DNA of 64,000 nt from Nissolia schottii (GCA_003254905.1 QANU01044385.1:392644-456643); one strand, 5' to 3'. Positions 45,190 to 59,129 are shown, numbered from the stretch's first letter. Notes: generated from the sequence alone by a model not told the origin. Program-made: numbers and translations.

Positions 45190-47490
45190 ACATGTGCATT
45201 CATCTTCGGCCTAGAAAGTCTTGGGATTGGCCTACGAGCCTAGGTGCCTCTGTAGGGGTATATCTATTGGGTGTCCTAATATTTTCACGGTCTCGAAAAT
45301 CATACACTTGCTCAGCTACGCCACTGGTACTAGCTCCATCGTCATTACCGCGACGCCCCATTAACCACTGCCCTCGTCTCTGCACTCCTTGAACCCCCTC
45401 GTAAAATGTTTCCCGTTCTACCAGATCTAGGCGATGGTTGCCTCGAATTTGCATCATTCGTGTTGTTATTGTCATCATATGATGCAACCTCTGGCGGCTC
45501 ATTTAGATTAAACGGTACCCTAACCCCAGTGCCAAAACTTGACGGCTCTGAAACACCTTTACGCACTTCCACACGATCCATGTCAACTGATCTTCTTGGT
45601 GAACGTACGCGTGGCTCACTAGATCTTCAAAAAAATCCTACATGGAAGGACCTTCTGCCATATGACTGTTGCTCACTATACCTTTCACTAAGAAGAAGAG
45701 ATCGTGCGTCAGGTCTGTATGGAGGTGGAGTGACTTCAACTTCAACTGGGTATGGAGTCACTTCAACTTCATCAGCTTCATTTGGAGGATGTTGTGACGA
45801 TGAGGGGCTATGGTTGAACAATTCAAAGTTCTTGTCAATTTGGTGCAATTGTTAAGCCATTTGTTCGCCTAGTCGAGCATAGAAACCAGGTTGGGGAGGC
45901 GTATCATACAAATCAGTTTGGGAAACCGGAACATAGAAACCAGACTGGGGAAGCAGAGCAAAGAAACCATGTTGGAGAGCGCAAAGAAACCATGTCAGGG
46001 AGGCGGAGCGTAGAAACCATGCAAATGCGTATCATCAAATCCATGCGGTGGGGGCACATTACCATGCGGCGGTGAAGGATAGTATTGCTGCTAAACATTA
46101 GGTACCTGCTGATGATTATGTATTTCCTTAAGAAATCTACAACCATTCTCCAAATACCACTGTCAATACTGCACATTTGGTCTATAAGTTATAAGTTTCT
46201 CAGTGACCAGTGCTACTCGGTTGTCCCACCTCTGAATCCACTAATAATGTATTTGAACCCAATTTATACACGTCAACCCTTGAGGATTTCCCCCTCAAAT
46301 CAAGATTATGAGCGCGGCCCATAATGTTGCATCTAGGCCCAACAAGCACCTTCTGAATAAGACCAAATTGGCAAAGCACGTGATCAGCTGCATGTGACTC
46401 AACAATCTCAAAGCATATTAGTGGACATACTACTGACCACGTACCCGTTTATTCCTCACTTTCCCTAGAATGACTGCAGTAACCTGGGGTTCACGATATG
46501 ATTGCCATATAAACTGCACATAAAAATAATTAATTATAGTGGGATATTAACAAAACATAATTATTTATAATATTTTAACTACTTAATCTAAACCACGCCT
46601 GGGGTCATGTCGTCTACGACTTTTCTACATTCCTTGACGGTAATATTATGGAGATTGGGAATATACACATGATCAGCTCATCTGTAATATATTATGTTTA
46701 TTAAGTTAATAATAAAAAAATGGTTCTATTAAACTAATAATAAACATTGCAACTGTCAACTTAATAAACTATTACCTTGCTATAGGGGAAAATGGAACTG
46801 GTTCGAGTCATGTGGATTGGGTGAAAGTATAAGAAATCTATAAAATGTTCATACTTGAAGAAACACCATGCAACCACTGATTCCTTTACAATTTGCGCGT
46901 ATAGTGTGACATAAAGATCTCTGAAGCATGGCAAGAATTGCTGAACCCCAACCATATTTTCCCAGGCCACCCAAATCTCAAAGAATAGCCAAGTACTTCA
47001 AATGGATCCAGTTACCATGCTTATCGCAAAGCAAAATATTGTCAAACAACCGCAAAATTTATCCGCGAGCATTCCATGTCACTATTTACTGCATGTCATG
47101 TCATCAATATCGTCGCGGATAACAACGCCAAAGTTATTGTTCAGCCACACTGAATTAATGAATGTTTTGTCTATGTCATTGGGACCAAGTGTAACTCCAA
47201 GAAGTTCCTGACATAGATTTACAAGACTTGGTCTGAAGAATACAATCTCTGATGCGGTTACAGCTTCACCCTCACCGGCAATCCCTAGTATCATGTTCAT
47301 ATCCTCCAATGTGATTGCACACTCATCGTGTCGAAGATGAAACATGCGGGTTTCTGGCCTCCATCGCTCAACAAACGCAAAAATAAGTCCTTGGTTTACT
47401 CTAATTTTGGGTAACAAGGCTGCATGTAACTAACCGATATTTTTCAGATACGGCTGTATAAGGGGATTCGGTGGCTCAATAACCCCGTAT
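45190..47490 (-). pseudogene. Plant mobile domain (PMD/MAIN-like) gene, decayed
   Basis: The minus-strand 47417-47082 encodes LIFAFVERWRPETRMFHL..ECAITLEDMNMILGI, the well-known start of the PMD (aminotransferase-like) domain found in MAIN/MAIL proteins and in transposon-carried relatives. Further down, WVAWENMVGVQQFLPCFRDLY (about 46910-46970) is recognisable. So is a piece around 46280-46440 with CPLICFEIVESHAADHVLCQFGL, the later PMD segment. The acidic, Pro-rich tail region at 45200-45580 (FNLNEPPE, NRYTPTEAP) is probably the C-terminus. Several frame interruptions separate these blocks. It lies next to the MULE transposase remnant; PMD genes are known cargo of plant transposons. Confidence 0.65.
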
Positions 47491-48404
47491 CTAGTCCGCA
47501 ACCATCACGCATTATGTAACAATAATAATTAACATTAAAAAATAAACAAATAACAACTATTTTTTACTGTATTTATTTTTTTTGTCAAAGCTATTACACA
47601 TTTCTGGTACACAAGAACCTCATACTAAGGTAAGTGTAGAGCATACTTTGTATCTCACCTTTTTACAATTATGTTTCAATATAACAATAAAATATGTTTG
47701 AATATAGACATGAATATACATATGAACAATACAATATAACATTAATAATGACTATATAAGATAAATATAAACCTGATCATTTTGAAGGATTTTTTTTCTG
47801 AAATGTGTAACAATGGATTTACAGTATCATCTTCCCTTCGAGGCCTCACCATCTAATGCTATTTTTTCACTAAATTACAGATAAACTTTTTCTTTGTTAT
47901 AACTTGTTTGAAAGGAAAAACTTAAGAACTTAACTAAAATAAAAACACGCACCGTAGTGAAAAGAAAAATTAGAACTGCAGGGAATTAGAACTGAAGTGA
48001 AAAAATAGAAACTAAAGTGAGGAGTTGCTGCTGAAAGGAATGGCTTATTTATAATGTTGGTGTGAAGGAGTTTGCCCCCGGTTTGGTCTCCTAAGTAAAA
48101 TCGGGTAAACTTGGGATGAACTCATGAGTTCACTATTTTAGTCTAAATTTAACCTTTCAAGCCCCCAAAATATAATATTTCACAAAGATCACTATTAATT
48201 AGGAATTCCAAATAGAAGAACTTGACATCTTGACTTATTTAATGTTGATTTGTAATATATGATGTTTTGATATGTTATTTTTTATAAGAATCATTTTTTT
48301 AGTACTTTATGACTTGTGTTTGTCTCGTTATGATGTTGGAAGTGAAATCTTGACTTATATATATATACTCATAAATTTAGCATATTATATTAATGTATTA
48401 TAAG

Positions 48405-48445
<41 letters not shown>

Positions 48446-51119
48446 AGAAGTAAACTCTTACAAATTTATGATTATAGTTTACTTATATTCAACGAGTTTA
48501 GGTAAACTCGAAAGTTTGACAATCTAAGCATCTCGTCCACCAATGGATCATGTGTCATAAAGTGTTGTTCGAATAGTTCTCTTTTGTGGCAGTGCTTTGG
48601 ACAAACAAATAAGTACAAAAATTATTTCTCATATTACTACATCATCTTTATGCTAACTGACATGAGAGAATCTAAATCTAACTCTAATCGGAAAGGAATG
48701 GAAGAGATAAAGATATTGGGAAAAGAAGCATGCGTTGGGAATGATATCGAGACATAAAAAAAATTAATTTTTTCTGTCTTGAGATAATTTTTAAATTAAT
48801 TTATGTATTATAAAAAAGAGAGATTGAATAGACAATTTTTAAGAATAATTTTTAAACTAATTTCTGTATCTTAAAAAAAGAAAAAATACAAAAAAAACGT
48901 GTCTTTATTCTTCCATTATCTTTATCCTTTTTTTTTAATCTTAGAACAGGAACTAAATGTTAGTGTAACTGGGTGATATAAAACCTAATTTCAAATTTTA
49001 TAGTAACAATAAATTCTTACTTTTAATTCATTTAAATTTCTTAATGCTTGTTTGGTTACCGATTTGTAGAGGCAAAATATAAGTTTAACAGCCTTAGGAT
49101 GAGAATGCACGCTACAATTGATATTTGACTAATTTTTTAGGCTAAATAACAATTACGTGGATAGTTCAGTTCTAATGTAGCAAAATATGGTTACATAGGA
49201 AATATTGCAAAAATATGGAACCGAGTTGCAAATCGGGCAAGTTTTGAGTTCTAAATTTAATTTTAAAAAAATACATAGTTTCTGTTGCTATTTGACATAA
49301 ATAATATGTACTATTTTAATATTTATAGCTTTTAGAATTTAGTGCTATATGTCTTGAATTCTAAAGTTGATTTTTTTTAAAAAAAAATCATAATTTCTGT
49401 ATAAGTAAGAAATGGACTGTAACCCTCTTATTTTCATCTAATCATCACTCTCTACCCTCTCTCTCCCTCTTACCATACACTTAACTTTCTCTATCCCATT
49501 TTATATTCATGTTTCTGTATCTATCTTGATGCACGTTTCTGATGGGCACTTCCCTTTTTTATAGGCTTCAACGACTAAATTATTGAGTTTTGTTATTAAT
49601 TAACTTCAGATGCTCACGTAACTTTTTGCGCCAAATTAGAGGTACTTTGGTGCAATGCGTAATTATATTTTCCTTTTTTCACCTATAGTAAACATTTATG
49701 GGATTGGCACGGTCTAAATTAGGGCTGTCAAAATGAGTCCAGTCGACGAATCTGATTAAATGAACAGATTTTATATGCAAAAAATAGATCCGTGAAAATT
49801 TTTGAAAAAAATAGTTTGACCCGTTTAGGCATGCGGGTTAAACGAGCTAACCCAGTGAATTTTTTTTATTTTTATTTTTTTAAAATACCAAAATTTTAAA
49901 AGTTTCATTTTAGACTCTAAATTTTATTTTGAAGTTTAAGAGTTTAGAGTTTAACTATTTGGACTTATAATTGAGCATGTTTAACTATTTGTTGTGCTTA
50001 ACTATTTAACTATATTTATATTACTATACAGCTGAAGTGTTATGACATAGATATTAATAAATTTTGCATTTCATTCCTTGCCTACACTCTACAAGTTGAT
50101 ATATAGTTTCAAACCTTGTTTATTATACCGTCAAGAAAGAGTTCCAATTGTATTTTTTATCAATAACATAACAGTACTCACATCAATGTTGTATGTCGGC
50201 ATTTAATTAATTAAAGTTGTATTGATTCATGAATCGATTTCAAATAGCATTTGCTATCTTTCAAGCAAAATAGTTGAAAGAACAAAAAAGATGATATAAT
50301 CTCACAATCAACCATTTAAACTATTTCTTTCCGATTAATTAATAGATAGATAATAAAAAATAACTAAAAATGGCCGTCATACTTATTTATAATTTTGTAT
50401 TTAAAACCATAAAAAATAGAACAAAATTTTAATTTTTTATAAAAAAAAACAGGCTGATGAGCTGACCTGTTTAGACCTGCAGATTGACCATAAACGAGTC
50501 AGACCCTAAAAAAAGACATAATTTTGGAGCTGACCCACACCCTTAGTCAAACCTACCCCCCATTCTTTTACCCCATTTTTTAAATTAATAATTGTTACTA
50601 TTCTTTCATTTTTTTTAGTTAAATTACGCAGTAAGTTCTTATCATTTAATTTAGTGTTACTTATTCTCTTAGTAAGTCCTATTCCTAATTTAGTATAAAA
50701 TATTTTGAACTCATACCTACTAATTTATTATCTTAATTTTTAAGAAGTTATTACTTAAAATGTATGAAGTTGATCTAACAGTAACTATTGTTACAAAGCT
50801 ACCGAGTAAATAAAATATTTAAATTTAATAACAAAACTAAAATTACTTAACTCAAAATACTTATTTATTTTTTTAAAAAAATGGAATGTTACCATTCTTT
50901 CCTCCTTTTTAGAATTTTGTCCCCAAAGTTCACTAATTTATTTAGTATATATAGATAAAAAAATCTTCCTGATTTAATCCTCTAATTCTCATATTTCTTC
51001 TTTTGGCAGTTTATTTGAAAAATAGGAACAAATTATATAAAACATTCTAAAATAAAATAATGTTCTATTTATGTAATATAGATTAATTAATTGCATCAAA
51101 GTTTAAGTGAAATAAATAA
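47491..51119. other. Gene-free AT-rich stretch
   Basis: No coding region seen. An (ATT)n microsatellite lies at about 48411-48444. At about 49722-50548 there is a repeat-like block starting AGGGCTGTCAAAATGAG, with CCCGTTTAGGCATGCGGGTT near the left and CTGACCTGTTTAGACC near the right, a phrase set common in dispersed plant elements. Its ends were not resolved. Confidence 0.4.
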
Positions 51120-52520
51120 AACACAATTGAGTCTACCGACAGTGCTGCAAAATGGCACAATCATTAATGCACCGGGATCTTCACTTACCTAAAAATGATC
51201 AAGATTGAGGAGCACTGCATTGAAAGCTTCGAGCGGCATTGTGTTGGTACCTAGATTGGCCAACAACCCCGACACCATGAAAAACTACTAAACTGAAGGG
51301 AGAACTATTACTATAGGGTGTCGCAATAGCTAGTTGCACTACTACAGCAAACCGGCATTGCAACGACAGTCGTTGACGACCACAATGTTACCACTACAAC
51401 GACAGTAGCGCTAGGGCCTACTATCATAAGCCACCCTAAAAGACTAAAGGGCCTGCCCTATGTAGAAGCACTGTTTCCCCACAACTGAACACTTAGTCCT
51501 TTGAGCAAAAGTCCCAACAATGAGTGGAACCTTGAGAGCTCTGAAGGAAATTAGCAACTAAAGCTCTACTAAAGGGTCTCTATTTATAGGAGGAGCAAGA
51601 GCCCCCCTCTCCATAGTTCCAGACGATGTGGGACTTTTCCCATTGCACCGATGCAGTGACAAATGACCACTGCAGTGGTCCTCATGCACCGAACTGCTAT
51701 AGTAGTGCCCCGAGGCTAAATCATCTCTTTTCTACACTACAACCTTTTCTAAGGTTTTACTAACCCTTCCTAAGGACACTTAGACAAATGGGTCATCATA
51801 GCAGGTATCATAAATTAGATAAAAGGGCTCAACAGAGACTGAGAATAGCCTAGGGGGCTCCATTCAATAAGGACCTCTAGCTAATAAGCTCGACAAAATT
51901 AGCATGCCTCATAAAGTCTAAATCATTCACTCATGCTGAGTAATGACTGAGAATAGGCTTGGTGCTCCAGACTTCGAAGAATTTGAGATCATGAACCAAA
52001 ACAAAAACAATACCCACACCAAACCTCGAAGACATCTATACAAGTTCGGCACGCCACTTAAAGATAACCATTGACCTTGGAGACTGTGTACTGGACTAGC
52101 TATCTAGGCCTGGGAACTGGCCAATATCCTCAAAGACTCAAGTTAGACCCACTAGTACGCATAGAAATGTGTGGAGTCTATCCACGCCAACCCCGCTTAG
52201 GTGAGTTTGTGCTTCCTCCCTACTTTCCCACTTAAACTTATTTTGGGACAATCATGAGAAGTTACAAGATGATAGGTAGCGCCCCACTAACCTCCCCATT
52301 TGCTAGAAGACTCACAATATAAATAGGGGGACAGACACTGCACAAGCATGCTGTCTATTAATTCCACTGACACTTCACAATACTCATGTTATTGACTAGA
52401 GCACTGGAGTGTCTTGCAGGTCCGCCCCCAGCGTTGCCTAGACCGGAAAGAGCTCATATTGCACAAGGGACCATAGAGAGCACATAAGACACTTCATTCC
52501 TGATGTTCAGGTCAAAACAA
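51120..52520. repeat. Mosaic of LTR-derived fragments
   Basis: On the minus strand 51640-51560 reads GTCCCACATCGTCTGGAAC then CTCCTATAAATAGAGACC, like an LTR promoter. On the plus strand 52316-52330 reads CACAATATAAATAGG, and 52399-52425 reads GAGCACTGGAGTGTCTTGCAG, similar to the R-U5 phrase of several plant LTRs. Two fragments in opposite orientation seem joined. No open frame; old and broken. Confidence 0.4.
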
Positions 52521-53819
52521 TTAATATAATAAAAGTTTCTTAAATTTCTTTATTATATTTCCTAATTAGTTCTTGCTTATTATCTGCATCGAAATTAACA
52601 TATAAACATTTGTAACGCAATAGATATTGCTCTAAATATTTCAATAAATTATTTTACTCACAATAAAAAAAAAATCTTTATGTTTGGGAAGAAGTTATAA
52701 TATGAGTTGTGACATTAATGACAAAATACTTTATAATGCTATATACTAAAAATAATAAATAAAAAAATTAAAGTAAAATAAGAAGCCTATCGATATAAGA
52801 ACTCAACTTTAAGTCTAATAAATTTTTATCAGTTTGATAAAGAAATTTTTTTAAAATATTTTATAGTAACTTATAATTAGTTATTTATCTTTTTGAAAAA
52901 TAGAATAGTGATAAATAAATAAAAAGTAAAATAAAAATGAATAAAAGAATAAAGTGTTTTAGCATTTAAATTTGGAAAATCACTAATATTTTATTAAAAA
53001 TGTAGTGACTAATGCAAAAGAAATATAATGATTAAATATAATTAATTAAGCTTAATTTGAATAAAATTATTAAGTGAGTATAATTTAATGGGGAGTATTA
53101 TTAAGGGAGTATAATTAATTAAGCTTAAAGTTTTTCCCTCTCCAAATCACGAACTCAAGATTCTCTAGCCTAGAAAATTGATGAACTTGCCTAGTGTTGG
53201 CATCAAAATGCATGTTAATTTTAGAATAAAATATTACAATAAAAAATTGAAGCTTTTCGTAATTGATTTTGTGATTAGAGTTTGATGCGAGTAAAAATTG
53301 AAAGTCCGACGAGCTCTAACTTAGAGGAAGAGAAGCTCGCATCCTCTAAAAGACTCAAAGAGTTTCAGTCCACTAAAGAGTAATAGAGACTCTCGCCACC
53401 TGGTTGCATCGGAGGAAAGAGCCTCATGACGCCTAGAGGAGTCTTGGGCGCTCCTCCACTCCGCAACTAAGCGCCGATGTGCCTTTACAAGTACATCCTG
53501 CCGCCACACTCTCTCCAAGAAGAACCTACTTAGAGCTTCTATCAATGCACCTTTCTCACTCTCTACTCATGTTCAAGTAATTTTGTTCTCTATACGAATT
53601 ACTTGCTAACAAAGTTCATTAATTAACTAAAACTCGTAAAACTAGGAGAGCAACAATAAAATTGGGTTTATATTTTTTTAATCTGGAAACAAATCTCCCA
53701 TCTCCCCCCATTGCGGAACGCACATGCCTGTAACAAGAAGGTCTTCCCCTCAATCCTCACAAATCCAGCACAGCACATGCCACCATCACTCCACTCTCCC
53801 ATTTTTGTATTGATAATGC

Positions 53820-53822
<3 letters not shown>
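52521..53822. other. AT-rich 5' flank of SCPL gene
   Basis: No coding region supported. Sequence 53290-53560 is GC-richer and encodes nothing recognised on either strand. Confidence 0.4.

Positions 53823-53868
<46 letters not shown>
53823..53868. repeat. (CT)n tract in SCPL 5' leader
   Basis: About 20 CT units end roughly 70 bp before the ATG of the SCPL gene. Pyrimidine (CT/GA) runs are common in plant core promoters and 5' UTRs; a regulatory role is possible but not shown. Confidence 0.9.
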
Positions 53869-53935
53869 CCCACCCACAAGTCAAAGCATTACATATAACA
53901 ACAGAGTTTAGAGAGAAACGGTTACTTAGGGATCG

Positions 53936-56900
53936 ATGGATATGGATTCTGATAATACTCGTTTCTATTGCAAGACTCTGATTGTTGCGCTCGCACTTCT
54001 TCTGCTGCAGGTTTCGTCGCCGTCATCTCAGATTGAAGCATCTCGCGCCAAGGTGGAACGCCTTCCTGGCTTTGAAGGACCACTCCCCTTTCAACTCGAA
54101 ACCGGGTCAGCATCAATAGCACTTCCATTTATAGCTCTTTTTTTTTTTTTTTCTCTTTTTTTCATTGTATAGATTATTTTTTAATTGGCCTACAGATACA
54201 TTTTCCCCCTTTGTATATATGTTTACTCTTGGCTTTTGGGTCCCCAATAAAATTTTTAAAATTTGGTTTAAGTCTCTAGATTTTTTTTGGTTGATTTTGA
54301 TCCAAACATATGATAATAATAATATGTTGGACTCAAAACTAATTTTTTTTTTTTAAACCTAAACCAAATCTAAAATTTGTGATATTTATTTATGCCCTCA
54401 GGCTTTTATAAAGTGTGACCATGCAAATATACAATGGATATTGTGTATTAACGCTCATTTCACATCCTAATAAATCTTATTTAAGGGCAGGCGAAGCGTA
54501 TATTGTGATACAGACTAAATAAGTACAAATATTATTATTATTTTTTTTTTTTGTGTAAGATAGGACATAAGATAGAGATGTCTACGTGCATATTTGACAG
54601 GTACGTGGGATTAGGGGAAACGGATGATGATGATGACATGCAGGTTTTCTATTACTTCATTAAGTCAGAGAACAATCCTGAGAAAGACCCTCTTATGCTT
54701 TGGCTCACTGGTGGTCCCGGTTGCTCTTCATTCTCAGGGCTTGTCTATCAAATAGGTAATGTCTGAAACGGCTACTTGAAATTCATAAATCTCTTTTCAC
54801 AACGCCGTTAATTCACAATTGGATTTTGCGTAATTTTTACAACCGTTGAGCTCTGTAAACCCCGCTAATTTTTACAAATCAAGGTGAATTTTATGAGTGT
54901 AACGTTTTGATCATGAACTTTTATGAACACAAAAACTATGCTTGCTAATATAAGCAAGAAATTACGTGTTTTAGGGTTTCTGATAGGATGGAGTATGGGT
55001 AGGGATATTCAAGAGTAGATATTTTATGACGCGTGTCAATAGTAGAAAGGGATATTCTTAGGGAGATTCTATAGATTGAATATACGAGGGACGTGTGTGT
55101 AAGGAGAAGAGAGTTCTAGAAGGTCTTAGTCTATTATAAGTGTAAAATCTCTTGAATGAATGAAGCAAGCAAGAAAAATGCTCATCCGTTTGGTTATTAT
55201 CTTTTAGTTTCTTTCTCTTAATTTTTCCCTGACAGCTTCCTTGTATTTCGGAGTTCAGATAATCAAAATTCTTTGCCATGAAATTACATGGCTCTGTTGC
55301 TAATGGGTGCTATCAGTATAAATTTTATTTCCATCTTGATGAACCCCAATGTTTTCGCGACCATAGTGATGGACTTTTCCTCTTGTCCAAGTCACCTCCA
55401 TAATCTGAATCTGAATCCGATAATCCTATGAAATCAAGGAAACCAACTGAACTATTTTAATGGTTGGATTGGAGAATCATCTCAAACAGTTCTATATTTC
55501 TGATGCTTTCCGTCCCTATGTTCTTACTTTGCCATGCCAAGATATCTTTTATCTCAAATGAGCTTTTAGGCTCTTGATCTCGGAATAACGCATGTTTTTA
55601 GACGCAACGATGCTAGCGAACATTTCATCCATCTGAGCTTCCTGTGACATATTTACATATGATAGTTTCACTTTTAAATTAAATAAAATTGAATTAAGCT
55701 GAAGCAGATGTTTGAAAGAGCAAAAGCATTTATACAATTAATCTTTTCTTGCTTTTGGTACTGTAGATGTTGCTGCATTTGAATTCTAAAGTCATTTGTT
55801 CAAATAGTGTCATATTATTGTCTACGTGGCATAGATTTTCCACCATGCAGAATCATTTGGCTGCAGAATGTTGACACCAATGTTGTGATTTCATTATTTT
55901 GCTGTGTTTGGTTTTGGTTTTCACTATAATTGATCCTACTGAAAATAATCCACTCATCAACATTTATAGAATGACCTTTGCCATAAACTGCATGTTATAT
56001 AGGTCCAATTAAATTTAAAATTGAGGAGTACAATGGGAGCTTGCCTAATTTGGTCTCGAGGCCCGAGTCATGGACGAAGGTAATACATTGCTTCCTATAG
56101 AGTTTCACATTGAATTTTTATCAAAAAAAGAAAAAAGAATTTCACATTGATTTCATTTCTTGAACTCTATCCGAAATTTGTAATGGCAATTACTATTTAT
56201 TTAAGCACATGGTTGTAATGATTGTGTAACTAGTTAATGTTGAGATAATGGTACGGAGAATAATGTTAAATCCTTTTTTTCAGGTAGCTAGCATTATTTT
56301 TGTAGATTTGCCATTTGGAACTGGCTTCTCGTATGCGAAAAATCTCACTACCCATCGAAGTACCTGGAAATTAGTTCGACATGCCCATCAATTTCTCAGG
56401 AAGGTAAAGTCACTATGGTTATGTTCATGATCATATTCCATGCCCATTTGTCACCAAGTGTTTTTTTTTTTTTTTGGAGAAAATATATTTCCCTTGTTCA
56501 TAGTTTACTTTGGGAGATTCAACCTCCTAACTACAGCTGAAAACAAGCTTTATAATTTCGATCAATTATTATTAGGATGTAATATTTATGTCTTAATCTT
56601 TGTAGTGGCTTATTGATCACCCGGAATTTCTTTCAAATAAATTGTACGTTGGAGGTGATTCACACACTGGCATTCCTGCCCCTGCTATTGTTCAAGAAAT
56701 TTTAAGTGGTAATAAATTTTAAATGCCATAATGTGTGTGATGAATCGGTTATTGGTTATAAAAGTAATAGCTAATATCTTTATAGTTTATAATATCAATA
56801 AGGTCGAACATTGTTCTTAATGATTTTAATTAGCCCTTCTCAAGTAATATACTTATTTTCTATGTTCTACTTTTATCTTTAGAAGTTAGCAAAACAAAAT

Positions 56901-58465
56901 TTCCAATTCAAGATTCAATGAGTTTATCCATCTAGGTTCTATGTCTTAATCATTTCAATATTGTTATACCTAATTATTGTTAAACTAACAACTATTATTC
57001 AATTTCCTTGATTAACAGGAAACGAAAAAGGTCTCCAACCCTGGATAAATTTCAAGGTTCGTAATCAGTTCCTCTGATTATGTTTTCACTACTGAAAAGA
57101 TAATATAGAGGGCGTGTTTTTATTCCCGAATCCAATATTCAAAACTGCCAAGCATATAAGAAAGTTCTTCACCTTTTCAAAGGGGCAGTGTTAACATTTG
57201 CTCTTGCTATGTGAACTACTAAGCCTGAATTGGTCTTATTTTTTACAGGGATATCTGCTAGGAAACCCCGTTACGACACGAAGAGAAAAAAATTATCAAA
57301 TCCCGTTTGCTCATGGAATGGGACTTATTTCTGATGAACTCTATTTGGTAATGGTTTTTTTTTTTTTTTAATGAAAATATATATTCAATGGCAATCATTC
57401 CTGTCTAGTAAAGCTAAATACATAGAATTTCCTTATAATGTTGGTTCAGAGGGCTGATGTGTTTGTACTTGAATTTGCCTTTAATATTTGAATACCGTTT
57501 ATACTTTAATTGAGTCGTGTTAGCAATTTAATTGAATTTATGTTAAAAAGAAATGCCAGTGATTCTTTATTGTCTGTCATCTATGGACAGTCTCTGCAGA
57601 GAAATTGTAAAGGAGAGTATCAAGATATATATTCTGGAAATGATTTGTGTTTAAGAGACATGCACACCTTTGATCAGGCAAGTAACAACCATCCCAATTT
57701 ATTTATGATATTCACTTCTACTCTTGTTATTCACCTCAATTGAGTTTTTCACCATATTAGTAAACTATTATCTCTTATCTGCAGTGCCTTTCAGGAATTA
57801 ATTTGTTCTACATTTTGGATCCTGCTTGTGATGATGATGATGATGATGATTCGCCTAAGCAACATGAAGTGTTGAATAGGAGATCTTTGAATCAGAAGCG
57901 GGACGGCCTTCTCAATTCTCATTTCGCAGTGCCAAAGAGCTGCCAAGTACTTTTTCATATCTTGAATAGATTCACACACATTTTTGTCCATAATGTTTCG
58001 AATTTGATTTCTCACATTTTCATTTTTGTAGAATTATGGTTTTCTATTCCCCACTCGGTGGGCCAACGATGATAATGTTCGCAAGGCACTGCATGTTCGA
58101 GAGGTTTGATATGAAAAATCTGCATTCTCATTTGATTAGTAATGCTACATCATAATTGCCAACAAATACTTAAAATCTATGTCCAATTTCAAATGGGTAC
58201 TTTAAATTTGAGTCCAACATAGACCAAAGAAGCCTTAGCGGTTAATGGATATATCATACATAATAATGCACTTAGCTCAATGTTCTGCAGGGGACTATAG
58301 GGAAATGGAAACTATGTTACAAATCTGATTTTGAGCATGATATCACTAGCAGCTTTGAATTTCATGTAAATCTCAGTGCAAAAGGCTACCGTTCCTTGAT
58401 ATATAGGTGAAGATCTTCACATTCTAAATCTGTTTCTATTTCTCTGGAGACTCGCATTGTTTCCA

Positions 58466-58496
<31 letters not shown>

Positions 58497-59129
58497 TCTT
58501 TTAGCTTTCTCAGGGCCATTCACGACTACTTGCTGATTTCATATTGCAATTGATGTTTGTTATCTTGACAGTGGGGATCATGATGCAGTTGTTCCTTTCA
58601 TGTCAACTCAAGCGTGGATAAGGGCTCTAAACTACTCCATCGTACATGATTGGAGGCCATGGCATGTAAATGACCAAGTCGCAGGGTAGGCATAAAAACG
58701 TTTAACATTGACATGATAAGTGGCAAAAGTATTAATCAAAAATTGAAATCTATCAATTCTATTTTACCATCATTTCCTTTTTAATTTTTCATATTTCCTC
58801 CCAAGAACGCCGTAAGAAAGCGTGTGACCAAATCTTTATTAATGATTTCCCTTTTGAGCAGATACACGAGGACTTACTCAAATCGAATGACTTATGCAAC
58901 TGTGAAGGTAGGAAAACATGCAATATTTTTAACCACAGGTGCTCTTGTATTTTGTTTTTTTCAGAGAAAAAGTACAAAGTTTGGTGAAAGATTTGGTGAA
59001 AGTTCCGATTTTTTCTTATTTTAAATATGCTGTATCTGATTGCAGGGTGCAGGACATACTGGTGCCGAGTACAAGCCTGAGGAAGGTTTGGCCATGTTTA
59101 CTAGGTGGATATCTAATGTGCCTTTGTAA
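53936..59129 (+). CDS. Serine carboxypeptidase-like protein (SCPL, S10 family)
   Basis: Exons: 53936-54105, 54601-54755, 56003-56079, 56284-56403, 56606-56708, 57019-57056, 57249-57347, 57591-57677, 57785-57946, 58032-58103, 58291-58406, 58572-58685, 58862-58907, 59046-59129 (1443 nt, 480 aa). The protein has a signal peptide (hydrophobic core about residues 14-26), so it enters the secretory pathway, probably vacuole or apoplast. The oxyanion-hole motif is GGPGCSS (94-100). The catalytic triad is S193 (GGDSHTG), D404 ([10 protein letters not shown]) and H457 ([11 protein letters not shown]). GDSHTG has His where most members have Tyr. The 14-exon plan and motifs match the SCPL clade I group, which includes acyltransferases using glucose esters. 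A (GAT)7 run in exon 9 encodes poly-Asp in the linker between the two chains. Intron 8 uses a GC donor (CAG|GCAAGT). Hydrolase or acyltransferase activity cannot be decided here. Confidence 0.93.
55010..55240 (+). mobile_element. LTR-like fragment in SCPL intron 2
   Basis: AGTTCTAGAAGG..CTATTATAAGTGTAAAATCTCTTGAATGAATGAAGCA resembles the R-U5 part of a copia solo LTR. Ends and target duplication were not resolved. Fossil, non-coding. Confidence 0.3.

Noticed and set aside
45406-45855. Plus-strand 149-codon open frame
   Set aside because: Antisense to the PMD gene tail, where the minus strand gives the better text (FNLNEPPE, NRYTPTEAP).
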